A DNA stretch of 64,000 nt, taken from Wujia chipingensis. GTDB taxonomy: Bacteria > Bacillota > Clostridia > Lachnospirales > Lachnospiraceae. Shown here piece after piece: positions 16,559 through 25,667 of the stretch (positions are counted from its first letter, which is position 1; every line of letters begins with the position of its first letter). A model generated the notes under the pieces. It was not told where the DNA came from, did no database searches, and saw only the letters and a list, made by a program, of their open reading frames with translations. Where the stretch lies: NCBI RefSeq assembly GCF_014337155.1, contig NZ_CP060632.1, positions 1 to 64,000 of the forward strand, in the 5' to 3' direction. The position numbers and the translations under genes are program-made.

Positions 16559-17425
16559 TTCTACAATTTCAGATACCCAATAACCAAAATTCCCGGTCAG
16601 AATCTTCGTTTTCCGCACCGGAATAAACACACGGAATCCAAACATATTCGCCAGATACCGTTCTTTGTTCGTGAAGATTCCAGGAACTCCGATCACATGC
16701 AATTCTGCCTTATTCATCTTCACCTTTCCAAGCATCAGATACTGATATTTGTAATACCCATGTGCAAGAAAACTGTTCACGCCCAGCTTCCAGTTCGCCA
16801 TATCCAGCTTCCCGATATCCTGCGGTGCAATCTTCACTCCATCAACAATCTGACTTCCTGCAAAAAGCGGTAACTTTGGATATGTCGTAAGCATTTCCTC
16901 ATACCCATTTGCCATGTCCGAAGGAAGTGGAATCTGTGGGATTTCCTCGACAGGTTCCTCCTGCGGCTTTGTCCCGGCACCTGCATATTCCAGCACCGGT
17001 TCTTCCTGTTCCACAAGCCCGTCCTGCCTGTCCGTCACCTGCACCTGCCGCAGATCATACCGCTCCGTCGACCAGATACCGGCTAAAATCTCACCGTCGT
17101 CACACACGAAATACACACCATCGTATTCAGGAAATGCTACACCATCTCCTAGCGGGTTGCTCCACGGAAGCTCCACACTTGTCAGGATCGTATCGCGTTC
17201 TCCCGCCGCGAACTGCACCGCTGTAAATGGCTTCGCCTGTCCATGCCACAGCAGATACGCATAACACGTACACGCATATTCCTTGTACATTTTCATCCCC
17301 ATTCGTATTCTCGTCACATCCGTATCTTTGTTGCTGATTCTCTGTACCTTGATGAATCCGGCAATCTCGCATCGCACGAACTCGCGATACCGGTAAATAT
17401 AAGACACCCATCTCCTCTGCTGCAT
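16514..17425 (-). CDS. DUF6128-like protein
   Basis: A ~303-residue protein with an N-terminal part (VSYIYRYREFVRCEIAGFIKVQRIS ... IRMGMKMY) and a C-terminal part (GVNSFLAHGYYKYQYLMLG, HVIGVPGIFTNKERYLANMFGF) that resemble the Lachnospiraceae DUF6128 family, joined by a glutamate/proline-rich linker (residues ~130-165). There are no membrane segments or catalytic motifs that I recognise. The start could be GTG 17428 or ATG 17425; GGGGGAG lies 8-11 nt upstream. The last 15 codons overlap the convergent GNAT gene. The function is unknown. Confidence 0.75.
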   Translation of the reverse strand: MQQRRWVSYIYRYREFVRCEIAGFIKVQRISNKDTDVTRIRMGMKMYKEYACTCYAYLLWHGQAKPFTAVQFAAGERDTILTSVELPWSNPLGDGVAFPEYDGVYFVCDDGEILAGIWSTERYDLRQVQVTDRQDGLVEQEEPVLEYAGAGTKPQEEPVEEIPQIPLPSDMANGYEEMLTTYPKLPLFAGSQIVDGVKIAPQDIGKLDMANWKLGVNSFLAHGYYKYQYLMLGKVKMNKAELHVIGVPGIFTNKERYLANMFGFRVFIPVRKTKILTGNFGYWVSEIVESEKLRVPHQVNVVS

Positions 17426-17583
17426 CACAGACCACGCTCCCCCTTCATGCATTAATACGTACTATATATGTATGCAGAGGGTTGTCTGTTTATCACAAAT
17501 TTTTTACGACATAATATACATTTATACGACGCCACACACCCACAGTATCCCCTGCGCGAATACCGCTATAACTGTGATCTACG

Positions 17584-18432
17584 CTACTCACACAACAGAT
17601 CAGAAAGCTCTGCGAACTGCGCAAGTGTCAGTGCCTCGCCGCGGATGCTCTCAGAAAGTCCCATCTTCCGAAGTGCTTCTACAACCGCATCCTTGCTGAT
17701 TGATAATTCGGCGGAGTTATTGATCCCGTTTTGCAATGTTTTCCGGCGCTGATTGAACGACGCACGGATCAGCTTGAACATGAATTTCTCATCCTTCACG
17801 ACGATTTTCGGCTCTGTATGTCTTGTCAACCGGATTACCGCAGAACCGACATTCGGACGCGGCATAAAACAGTTCGGTGGTACATTTGCCACGATATACG
17901 GCTCCGCATAATACTGCACCGCAAGCGACAATGCACCATAGTCCTTGCCGCCCGGACCTGCCTGCATCCGCTCGGCAACCTCCTTTTGCACCATGACCGT
18001 GATTGATGTTGCAGGGATATGATTCTCGAACAGTCCCATGATGATCGGCGTCGTAATATAATACGGAAGATTCGCCACGACCTTTACCGGTCTGCCGCCG
18101 GTTAATGCCGCGATATCCACCTTCAGGATATCTTCATTTACGACCGTCACGTTATCATACTCCGCAAGTGTCTCGGCAAGGATCGGGAGCAGATTCTTGT
18201 CGATTTCGACCGCGAATACTTCCCCTGCCGCCTCGGCTAAATACTGTGTCATCGTGCCGATACCCGGACCGATCTCCAGCACGACATCGTCCTTTGTGAT
18301 CTCTGCTGCCCGGATGATCTTCTCAATCACATGCCCGTCGATCAGGAAATTCTGACCAAACCGCTTCTGGAACGCGAAATTATATTTCTGTATGATCTCT
18401 ATTGTAACCTTTGGATTGCTAAGCTTTTCCAT
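17584..18432 (-). CDS. rsmA: 16S rRNA (adenine1518/1519-N6)-dimethyltransferase RsmA/KsgA
   Basis: A 282-residue methyltransferase that dimethylates the two adjacent adenines in the 3'-terminal hairpin of 16S rRNA, a step in 30S maturation. Motifs: QKRFGQNFLIDGHVIEKI, VLEIGPGIGTMTQYLAE (SAM motif I) and the catalytic NLPYYITTPII. The C-terminal helical domain (ASFNQRRKTLQNGI) is complete. GGAGATAG precedes the ATG. It is 15 bp downstream of tatD, forming the frequent tatD-rsmA pair. Confidence 0.95.
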   Translation of the reverse strand: MEKLSNPKVTIEIIQKYNFAFQKRFGQNFLIDGHVIEKIIRAAEITKDDVVLEIGPGIGTMTQYLAEAAGEVFAVEIDKNLLPILAETLAEYDNVTVVNEDILKVDIAALTGGRPVKVVANLPYYITTPIIMGLFENHIPATSITVMVQKEVAERMQAGPGGKDYGALSLAVQYYAEPYIVANVPPNCFMPRPNVGSAVIRLTRHTEPKIVVKDEKFMFKLIRASFNQRRKTLQNGINNSAELSISKDAVVEALRKMGLSESIRGEALTLAQFAELSDLLCE

Positions 18433-18447
18433 TCTATCTCCATTTCT

Positions 18448-19227
18448 CTACTTCTGAATTTTATACATCTGGTGCGCATTTTTCCATGTCTCTGCATACA
18501 CCTCATCCACCGGAATCTGCTTGATATCCGCGATCGCCTGTGCGACATAGACGAGTTTCGATGAATCATTGCGCTTGCCGCGGAATGGCTCCGGTGTCAG
18601 GTATGGTGCATCCGTCTCAAGCACGATATTTGACAGCGGAATATATGCCACTGCTTCCTTTAATTTCTTCGCATTCTTAAATGTCACCACGCCACCAATG
18701 CCAAAATAAAATCCCATATTCAGGAAGTCTCGTGCACTCTCCTTCGAATACGAATAACAATGGATCACACCGCCAATCTCCTCTGCGCGGGAAGCCCGCA
18801 TGATCTGAATTGTGTCCTGCGCCGCATCCCGGCTGTGGATCGCGATTGGCAACTTTAACTCGCGTGCAATATCCATCTGTCCGGCGAACCATTTGTGCTG
18901 CAATGCCTTGTCCGTTTCTTCATAATGATAATCGAGTCCGATTTCACCGATCGCCACGATCTTGTCATGCTTTGCAAGCTCCTTCAGACGCTTGACATTA
19001 TCAGGATTCTCCAGTTCCGCAACTTCCGATGGGAATATACCAACCACACCGTACAGATTCTCGTATTTTTCTGTCATCCGAACCGTCTCTTCACTCGCCC
19101 TGATATTCGTTCCGATGTTCGTCACCGCGTGTACGCCCTGTGCCGGAAATCCAGCCAGAAGCCGCTCGCGATCATCATCAAAACTCTCATCATCATAATG
19201 TGCATGTGTATCAAATATCTGAATCAT
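18448..19227 (-). CDS. tatD: TatD-family metal-dependent hydrolase/DNase
   Basis: A 259-residue TIM-barrel hydrolase. Metal ligands are visible in FDTHAHYDDESF (HxH), AIGEIGLDYHY (Glu), PIAIHSRDAAQDT (His), VIHCYSYSKE (His) and VLETDAPYLTPEPFRGKRNDS (Asp). Family members are 3'-5' DNases or deacylases. AAGGATAAATGAA precedes the start. It is co-directional and nearly contiguous with rsmA. Confidence 0.93.
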   Translation of the reverse strand: MIQIFDTHAHYDDESFDDDRERLLAGFPAQGVHAVTNIGTNIRASEETVRMTEKYENLYGVVGIFPSEVAELENPDNVKRLKELAKHDKIVAIGEIGLDYHYEETDKALQHKWFAGQMDIARELKLPIAIHSRDAAQDTIQIMRASRAEEIGGVIHCYSYSKESARDFLNMGFYFGIGGVVTFKNAKKLKEAVAYIPLSNIVLETDAPYLTPEPFRGKRNDSSKLVYVAQAIADIKQIPVDEVYAETWKNAHQMYKIQK

Positions 19228-19442
19228 TTCATTTATCCTTGCCTTACCATAATAATTGCGTTTATTTTACCCTACACCAGATGTTCGTGCAACCCCAGTC
19301 GTAAATATCTGTGCATCTATCCTCCGTCCTGCATAAATTCGCCACAATATTCGAGAATTTATTTGGTTCCGCTATTGAAATCCCTCTGTAAATTCGGTAA
19401 AATGAAGATTAGGTATATGTTACGCACAAGGAGGAGCATTTT

Positions 19443-20036
19443 ATGACTATAAATGATTATTTAGATATGGAAGCACTTGATAACATCCTGGAGCAGTGGG
19501 CGGCTGCAACACACATGATCGCCGTTGTTCTCGATGATGAAGGTAACTTCCTTTCCAACAAGCTCGGATTTTCCAGAAATAATGTAGAAGCATTTGGCGA
19601 GAGCATCGAAGTCGATGACGTCGAGGTTGCAACGGTTGTTGGCGGTCCTTTGGATGAGGATACAGACGAAGAAGTTGTCGAAGCTGCTGCTGCCATTCTG
19701 GTTGCCGCTATCCAGAATCTCTTAGAGGCTGGCTACCGCAAGAAGAAATACGAGGAAGCAATCGCTTCTTTCAATGAAGAGATTGCTGGTGCTGCTGCCC
19801 TGATCAAGGAGCTTGCCGGAAAATCGCAGGGATTAAAGAAGATTGAGAATAAGCAGAATATCCTTGCACTGAACGCTTCGATTGAGGCTGCACGTGCAGG
19901 CGAAGCCGGACGCGGATTCACCGTTGTTGCGCATGAGTTTGGTAAGATGGCACATGAATCAGGTGTTATCAACGACTCCATTCAGAAGACATTACAGAAG
20001 CTTGATGCATCCATCAAGAGCTATGACGCTGAATAA
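19443..20036 (+). CDS. Short soluble methyl-accepting-chemotaxis-like protein
   Basis: A 197-residue protein without membrane segments. Residues ~8-100 resemble half of a PocR-like sensory fold ([26 protein letters not shown], later [11 protein letters not shown]). Residues ~105-190 are a coiled coil carrying the MCP signalling tip: [35 protein letters not shown]. Standard receptors need two long antiparallel helices; here both are very short, so this may be a minimal cytosolic receptor that docks on CheA/CheW or a regulator of some other system. Strong AAGGAGGAGC before the ATG and a terminator after it indicate a monocistronic gene. No che or fla genes are nearby. Confidence 0.75.
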   Translation: MTINDYLDMEALDNILEQWAAATHMIAVVLDDEGNFLSNKLGFSRNNVEAFGESIEVDDVEVATVVGGPLDEDTDEEVVEAAAAILVAAIQNLLEAGYRKKKYEEAIASFNEEIAGAAALIKELAGKSQGLKKIENKQNILALNASIEAARAGEAGRGFTVVAHEFGKMAHESGVINDSIQKTLQKLDASIKSYDAE

Positions 20037-20156
20037 ACAGCAGGGATTTGAGGATGTGAAAACTTTTTCACAATTAGAACATATTTTAGACACAATTTAT
20101 TGTTATAGTATGCATTGTAAGAGCTTTTCATATATTTGAATCCTCTCTCCCCTCAA

Positions 20157-20201
20157 ACAAGTGGCGAATTAATTCCCTCCCCGGTTTTTCTCGCCACTTG
20201 T
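20157..20201 (+). terminator. Terminator after the MCP-like gene
   Basis: An 11-bp perfect stem (ACAAGTGGCGA / TCGCCACTTGT) with a 23-nt loop, followed by TTTCTGTTT. It lies 120 bp after the MCP-like stop codon. Confidence 0.65.
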
Positions 20202-20241
20202 TTTCTGTTTATTCCTAATTCACTCACATTGAATTTAATTT

Positions 20242-20518
20242 GTGAAACGCACATGAATTTGTGTATATTATACCCGCCTCCGTTTCTGCAAATATACGAT
20301 GTATTGGAACTAAGAAGTACTAGATGTTCTGATATACATATTATACCGTACGCAACCGCCGCCAATTCGCCATCCGTGGCTCAGTGGCGGCTTGGTTGAA
20401 CATCGTGTTCAACCATTGCTGCATACTTACAGAACATCAAGAACTTCTAAGTCCCAAACATATCTATATTTACAGAAACGGAGACGGGTAAATACACAAA
20501 TTCAAAGTGCGTTTTCAC
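20242..20518. repeat. 277-bp imperfect palindrome upstream of the aminotransferase gene
   Basis: The outer arms match well when one is reverse-complemented: GTGAAACGCACATGAATTTG against GTGAAAACGCACTTTGAATTTG, then CCCGCCTCCGTTTCTGCAAATA against CCCGTCTCCGTTTCTGTAAATA (shown in parts), continuing through GGAACTAAGAAGTACTAGATGTTCTG. Inside are two further hairpins, CCGCCA...TGGCGG and GGTTGAACA-TCG-TGTTCAACC. It fills the space from the MCP-gene terminator to 36 bp before the aminotransferase start. It does not share the core blocks of the three-copy family. A MITE-like insertion or a structured leader are both possible. Confidence 0.75.
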
Positions 20519-20554
20519 AGATAAATCAATATCATCAAAGAAAGGAAATATATC

Positions 20555-21742
20555 ATGATTAACGAATTCTACAAGGATATGACAGGAAAAGGTTCTATCA
20601 TTCGCCAATTTTTTGATTATGCTAACAAAAAAGGAGCCGAAATCGGCATGGAGAATATCTACAATTTCTCTATCGGAAATCCATCCGTTCCTGTACCACA
20701 GACATTTACCGATCGTATGATCGAACTGTTGCAGACCGAAGATCCGGTGAAGCTGCATAGTTACAGCCCATCGCTTGGACTTCCATCTACAAGACAGGCG
20801 GTTGCCGATTCTTTGAATAAGCGTTTTGGCATGAACTACACGATGGATCACATCTTCATGACGAGTGCAGCAGCCAGTGCGCTGGCACATGCGCTTCGGT
20901 GCGTGACAAAGGATGGCGATGAGGTTATCACCTTTGCACCTTATTTCCCGGAATATGTTCCTTATGTGACAGGAACCGGTGCAAAGCTTACCGTGATTCC
21001 TGCCGACATCACCACATTCCAGATCAATTTTGAGGAATTCGAGAAATCCCTGAACCCGAATGTACAGGCAATCCTCATCAACTCTCCGAATAACCCATCT
21101 GGTATCGTTTATTCAACTGCCACGATCACAAAGCTGGCGGATATCCTGCGTGCAAAAGAGAAGGAATACGGACATCCGATCTACCTGATCTCCGATGAAC
21201 CTTACCGTGAGATTGTATTTGCTGGTGTGGATGCACCATTTATTTCCAAGTTATACGAGAACACGATCTGCTGTTACTCATTCAGTAAGTCCGTGTCTCT
21301 GCCAGGTGAACGTATCGGTTACATGGCAGTGAACCCAGCCTGCGAAGACGCAAAGCTTCTCGTACTTATGGCTGGTCAGATCTCCAGATTTACCGGACAC
21401 AACTGCCCACCTTCCATCATCCAGATGGCTGTGGAGTCTGTGCTTGACCAGACAAGTGACCTGTCAATCTATGAGACGAACAAGAATATTTTATATAAAG
21501 AATTGACACGCATCGGCTACGAGATGGTTGAGCCGGGCGGAACCTTCTACATGTTCCCACGCGCCTTGACGGAAGATGCAAATGAATTCTGCTGGCGCGC
21601 AGCCAAAGAGCTGAACCTGATCATCGTACCGGGTGACAGCTTCTTATGTCCGGGACATTTCCGAATCTCTTACTGCGTGACAACGGATATGGTCGAAAAA
21701 GCCATTCCTTTGTTTGAAAAACTTTACAAATTATATAGATAA
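20555..21742 (+). CDS. Pyridoxal-phosphate-dependent aminotransferase (class I/II, AspC-like)
   Basis: A 395-residue fold-type I aminotransferase. Substrate and PLP sites are visible in NSPNNPSGIVYS, LISDEPYREIVFAG and the Schiff-base lysine in CYSFSKSVSLPGERIGYMA. The N-terminus is FYKDMTGKGSIIRQFFDYANKKGAEIG. Substrate specificity (aspartate, alanine or aromatic) is not evident. AAAGGAAAT precedes the ATG. The large palindrome at 20242-20518 lies immediately upstream, and malQ follows after 70 bp. Confidence 0.9.
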   Translation: MINEFYKDMTGKGSIIRQFFDYANKKGAEIGMENIYNFSIGNPSVPVPQTFTDRMIELLQTEDPVKLHSYSPSLGLPSTRQAVADSLNKRFGMNYTMDHIFMTSAAASALAHALRCVTKDGDEVITFAPYFPEYVPYVTGTGAKLTVIPADITTFQINFEEFEKSLNPNVQAILINSPNNPSGIVYSTATITKLADILRAKEKEYGHPIYLISDEPYREIVFAGVDAPFISKLYENTICCYSFSKSVSLPGERIGYMAVNPACEDAKLLVLMAGQISRFTGHNCPPSIIQMAVESVLDQTSDLSIYETNKNILYKELTRIGYEMVEPGGTFYMFPRALTEDANEFCWRAAKELNLIIVPGDSFLCPGHFRISYCVTTDMVEKAIPLFEKLYKLYR

Positions 21743-21811
21743 TTTCCATGTTTTTCTGTATAATGAAGTTTGGTTTAATAGGAGATACATAATTAGGAGG
21801 ACAAGAATATT

Positions 21812-23344
21812 ATGGCAGAAGAAGCTGGCGCAAGTAAAAAGCCAAAGAAATACACGGGGATCCTGCTTCATCCAACCTCACTTCCGGGGCCTTACGGCAT
21901 CGGTGAGCTGGGTGCAAGCGCTTATAGATTTGTTGATTTTCTGGAACGTTCGGGATTGAACACATGGCAAGTACTGCCACTCGGACATACCGGATTTGGA
22001 GATTCTCCATATCAGCCTTTCTCCGCATTTGCGGGACAGCCGCTTATCATCAGTCTGGATCATCTGAAGGAGTTACATCTTCTTTACGACGAAGACTTCC
22101 GGGATATGCCGGCATGGAACGCAGAGCAGATCAATTATGGTGAGTTGATTGAGTTTAAGACAGGGCTTTTGAAGCTTGCTTATTCCCGTTTTCACGACGA
22201 ATCTTTATCTGATGGTATCCATGACGATCCGGAGATGAAGCAGGCGTACGATAATTTCTGCGAGACATCTGTCTGGCTGAAGGATTACGCATTGTTCATG
22301 GCAGGCAAGGACTATCATCAGGGCATGCCTTGGTACATGTGGGAAGATAACCTGAAGAAACCAACCAAGAAGCAGAAGGAAACATGGGCGAAGAAGCTCG
22401 ATACCGAGATGGGCTACTACAAGTTCATCCAGTTCTTATTCTATTATGAATGGACGACCTTGAAGAAATACGCAAACGATAAGGGCATTTCCATCGTGGG
22501 CGATATCCCGATCTTCATGGCTTGGGACAGTGTGGATGTATGGGCAAACCAGAGCCTGTTCCAATTAGATTCCAAGGGGTACCCAACCGTCGTTGCCGGA
22601 GTTCCACCGGATTATTTCTCAGCGACCGGACAGTTGTGGGGCAACCCGTTATACAACTGGAAGAAGCATACCGAGACCGGTTATGAGTGGTGGCTGAACC
22701 GTATTCGTTACCAGCTGACACTCTGTGATTTCCTGCGAATCGACCATTTCCGTGGTTTCGATAAATACTGGGCGATCCCTTATGGCGAAGAAACCGCCAT
22801 CAACGGTAAATGGGTAGAAGCACCGGGTGTAAACTTCTTTACACAGCTTGAAGCAACCCTCGGTTATCATCTTCCGATTATCGCCGAAGATCTTGGTGAG
22901 ATCGATGATTCGGTTATCGAGCTGCGCGACAAATTCGGTCTGCCTGGCATGAAGGTATTGCAGTTTGCATTTGAGAATCCGGAGGAAAATGATTTCCTTC
23001 CACACAACTTTGTTCGTAACTGTGTCTGCTATACAGGTACACACGATAACGATACAACCCTCGGCTGGTACAAGCACGCATATGAAGCTTCCAAAGACAA
23101 GTTGCGCCGCTACTTCTCAACCGATGGTTATGACATCTGCTGGATTATGATCCGTGCATGCTTTGGCTCTGTTGCTAACATGGCGATCGTGCCAATGCAG
23201 GATGTATTATGCTTAGATTCCTGGGCACGTATGAACACACCGGGTGTCGGCGAAGGAAACTGGGCATGGAGATACAAAGAAGACGCACTGACACGTGAAC
23301 TTGAAGCAAGATTATATGAAACCTGTAAAATGTTTGGACGATAA
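21812..23344 (+). CDS. malQ: 4-alpha-glucanotransferase (amylomaltase)
   Basis: A 510-residue GH77 enzyme that transfers maltooligosaccharide units during glycogen/maltodextrin metabolism. Signatures: GILLHPTSLPGPYGIGELG, WQVLPLGHTGFGDSPYQPFSAFAG, LRIDHFRGFDKYW, IIAEDLGEIDDSVIELRDKFGLPGMKVLQFAF and YTGTHDNDTTLGWY, which contain the catalytic acids. Complete for the family. GGAGGACAAG precedes the ATG. It heads a plus-strand run with plsC and two membrane genes. Confidence 0.95.
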   Translation: MAEEAGASKKPKKYTGILLHPTSLPGPYGIGELGASAYRFVDFLERSGLNTWQVLPLGHTGFGDSPYQPFSAFAGQPLIISLDHLKELHLLYDEDFRDMPAWNAEQINYGELIEFKTGLLKLAYSRFHDESLSDGIHDDPEMKQAYDNFCETSVWLKDYALFMAGKDYHQGMPWYMWEDNLKKPTKKQKETWAKKLDTEMGYYKFIQFLFYYEWTTLKKYANDKGISIVGDIPIFMAWDSVDVWANQSLFQLDSKGYPTVVAGVPPDYFSATGQLWGNPLYNWKKHTETGYEWWLNRIRYQLTLCDFLRIDHFRGFDKYWAIPYGEETAINGKWVEAPGVNFFTQLEATLGYHLPIIAEDLGEIDDSVIELRDKFGLPGMKVLQFAFENPEENDFLPHNFVRNCVCYTGTHDNDTTLGWYKHAYEASKDKLRRYFSTDGYDICWIMIRACFGSVANMAIVPMQDVLCLDSWARMNTPGVGEGNWAWRYKEDALTRELEARLYETCKMFGR

Positions 23345-23355
23345 GAGGTGTATCT

Positions 23356-24081
23356 ATGAAGACATTGGGAGTTGGAATCGTATTGATGGTGGCACTGTTC
23401 TTCTGTCTGCCATACCATCTCTACATGAAACAATTATGGAAGAAAAATCCTGAGAAATCATGGGAAAAAGCACGCAGGTTTGTATCCGGCTTCTTCCGGT
23501 TTGAACTGAAACTGTCCGGATGCAAGGTGAACGTCATCGGAAAAGAAAATATACCGCAGGACGGACCGGTGTTATTCGTCGGCAACCACCGCAGTTATTT
23601 CGACATTCTGATCTATCATGAAGCAATCGGCAAGCCGCTTGGCTTCCTTGCGAAAAAAGAAATGGAAAAGATTCCGCTTCTCCCACTGTATATGCGGGAT
23701 ATCGGATGTCTGTTCTTAGACAGAGAAGATATCAAGCAGGGCTTATCCGTGATCAAGCAGGGAACGGAATACATGAAGCAGGGACATTCGATGGTCGTAT
23801 TCCCAGAGGGAACCAGAAACCAGACCGACACACTTCTGCCATTTCGCGAGGGCGGATATAAGATGGCAGAGAAATCGAAATCCCCGATCGTTCCGGTATC
23901 GATCTGCCGTTCCGATCTGATGCTTGAATCTGCACCAAAGAAACGGATTCACAGCCATAGCGTAACGATTGAATTCGGAAAGCCGATCTATCCTTGTGAA
24001 CTTCCTCCAAAGGAACGCAAGGAGCGATATGCAGAGTTTCCACAGCTTATACAGGATATGTATGATAAAAATAACATTTAG
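23356..24081 (+). CDS. plsC: 1-acyl-sn-glycerol-3-phosphate acyltransferase (PlsC)
   Basis: A 241-residue membrane-associated acyltransferase that makes phosphatidic acid. It has an N-terminal hydrophobic segment (GVGIVLMVALFFCLPYHLYM), the catalytic HxxxxD box in GNHRSYFDI and the phosphate-binding FPEGTRNQ. It follows malQ by 11 bp with GAGGTGTAT as ribosome-binding site and precedes the next gene by 15 bp, consistent with an operon. Confidence 0.92.
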   Translation: MKTLGVGIVLMVALFFCLPYHLYMKQLWKKNPEKSWEKARRFVSGFFRFELKLSGCKVNVIGKENIPQDGPVLFVGNHRSYFDILIYHEAIGKPLGFLAKKEMEKIPLLPLYMRDIGCLFLDREDIKQGLSVIKQGTEYMKQGHSMVVFPEGTRNQTDTLLPFREGGYKMAEKSKSPIVPVSICRSDLMLESAPKKRIHSHSVTIEFGKPIYPCELPPKERKERYAEFPQLIQDMYDKNNI

Positions 24082-24096
24082 AGGAGGATTTGAACC

Positions 24097-24696
24097 ATGC
24101 CTTGGTGGTTAATCATGATTATTGTCATCGTGGTAGCACTTGCGATCATGTTCGTGTTATACAGAGTCGGTGACAAATTACAGAAGAAACAGAGTGCACA
24201 GAGAGAACAGATGGTAGAGGCGGCACAGCCGATGAATATGTTGATCATCGACAAGAAAATGCTGCCAATGAAAGACGCCGGACTTCCAAAAATGGTGATG
24301 GAACAGACACCAAAGCGTTACCAGAAAGCAAAGCTTCCAATCGCAAAGGTCAAGGTTGGTCCACAGATTATGAACATGATCTGTGATGATGCAATCTTCG
24401 ACGAGCTTCCAACCAGAGGCGAAGTAAAAGCGATGGTCAGCGGCATTTACATCATCAGTGTAAAGAGCGTCCGTGGCAAGAAGGTAGCTCAGGAAGAAGA
24501 AACTGGCAAGAAGAAAAAGGGCAACTGGCGTACACGTATGCGGAAACGTCAGGTTGAAATGCAGAAGCAATTGAACGCAGAAATGCTCGAGAAAGCAAAA
24601 TCCAAGGGCAAGGCAAAAGACAAGCCTGTTGAGAAGTCCAAGGAAGAGCTTCGTCGGGAGAAAGAAAGAGCGAAAAAGATCAGTGACAAGATGTAA
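24097..24696 (+). CDS. Conserved single-pass membrane protein of unknown function
   Basis: A 199-residue protein with an N-terminal transmembrane helix (LIMIIVIVVALAIMFVLYRVG), a central conserved-looking segment (MLIIDKKMLPMKDAGLPKMVMEQTPKRYQKAKLPIAKVKVGPQIMNMICDD, cited in parts) and a very basic, lysine-rich coiled-coil C-terminus. The topology suggests a large cytoplasmic domain. I cannot name the family. GAGGAGG precedes the ATG. It overlaps the following CPBP gene. Confidence 0.75.
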   Translation: MPWWLIMIIVIVVALAIMFVLYRVGDKLQKKQSAQREQMVEAAQPMNMLIIDKKMLPMKDAGLPKMVMEQTPKRYQKAKLPIAKVKVGPQIMNMICDDAIFDELPTRGEVKAMVSGIYIISVKSVRGKKVAQEEETGKKKKGNWRTRMRKRQVEMQKQLNAEMLEKAKSKGKAKDKPVEKSKEELRREKERAKKISDKM

Positions 24697-25591
24697 AAAT
24701 CAACCGGCAAAATTGAAAGATATTATCGGTTCCTTTACACCGTTTCTGATTGCAGTATTGGCGCAGTATGTATTGAATTTCATCGATGTTGCAATTCTGT
24801 TCTTCAAGAATATGCGTTCCGATGAGAAATCAAACAGCGAAAATACGATTGGCAAGATCTTACAAATGGATTATAACCAGCCTATGAATCAGGCGTACCT
24901 CGTGCTTGCACAGCATATTGTATTTCTGATTTGTTTCGGGGTCTGGTATTACCGCATATTTTATCGGGGAAATATCGTTTCCACAGACGAATCTTTCGAA
25001 GATAATACAAAAGGACGCATGAAAAATATTTTTTCATGCGTCTGTTCTATACGGACTCCATTTTTATTGCTTGCTGGTGTTGCAATTCAGATCATGGTGG
25101 ACGGAATCCTGAATCTGGTAAGTCCCCTCTTCCCGGATACCTTTGCAGCCTACTATGAACTTGTATCCAAGACGGTCGGTGTGAACCGTGCAGTCCCGAT
25201 GATGATCGCGACCTTTGTAATCGCCCCGATCGGCGAAGAATTGTTCTTCCGCGGAGTGATCATGGGCTATGCGAAGCGCTACATGCCATCGGCTTTCGCA
25301 ATCCTGTTTCAGGGTGTACTTTTCGGGTTGTATCACGGAAACATTGTACAGGGCATCTATGCATGCATCTTAGGATGTCTGCTTGGATTTGTGGCTTACA
25401 AAGCGAACACGCTCCTCGCAAGCATGATCCTGCATTTCAGTATCAATCTGAGTGTACTATTCATTCCATCCGTATGGTTTGAGGAAACGGTACGATGCAG
25501 TATCATCACGGCTGGCGCGTTGGTGCTTACAGTGCTGTTCGTATGGCTGGCGATGAGAAAGAAGAAAGAAACGAAAAATACAGAAAAATAA
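24683..25591 (+). CDS. CPBP-family intramembrane glutamic endopeptidase
   Basis: A ~302-residue polytopic membrane protein with the CPBP (Abi) motifs IAPIGEELFFRGVIMGYAKR (EExxxR), FGLYHGNIVQGIYA (second His motif) and ASMILHFSINLS (HxxxN-like). Members include the Rce1-like proteases and proteins linked to peptide maturation. A GTG at 24683 is the likeliest start; the frame also reads from ATG 24629 inside the previous gene. Either way the genes overlap, implying coupling. A perfect 13-bp inverted repeat lies inside the gene at 25014-25042. A strong terminator follows. Confidence 0.85.
   Translation: MTRCKNQPAKLKDIIGSFTPFLIAVLAQYVLNFIDVAILFFKNMRSDEKSNSENTIGKILQMDYNQPMNQAYLVLAQHIVFLICFGVWYYRIFYRGNIVSTDESFEDNTKGRMKNIFSCVCSIRTPFLLLAGVAIQIMVDGILNLVSPLFPDTFAAYYELVSKTVGVNRAVPMMIATFVIAPIGEELFFRGVIMGYAKRYMPSAFAILFQGVLFGLYHGNIVQGIYACILGCLLGFVAYKANTLLASMILHFSINLSVLFIPSVWFEETVRCSIITAGALVLTVLFVWLAMRKKKETKNTEK
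25014..25042. repeat. Perfect intragenic inverted repeat inside the CPBP gene
   Basis: GACGCATGAAAAA and its exact complement TTTTTCATGCGTC are separated by a 3-nt loop. The shape resembles an intrinsic terminator although it lies within codons ~111-120 of the CPBP protein. Confidence 0.7.
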
Positions 25592-25594
25592 AAG

Positions 25595-25634
25595 AACCGG
25601 ATGGATTTACATGTTTGTTGTAATCCATCCGGTT
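25595..25634 (+). terminator. Strong terminator after the CPBP gene
   Basis: Stem AACCGGATGGATT / AATCCATCCGGTT with a short loop, followed by TTCTATGCTT. It separates the plus-strand operon from the convergent ddl-DUF1934 genes. Confidence 0.8.
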
Positions 25635-25667
25635 TTCTATGCTTACTTAATCATCTGTATGGCATAC

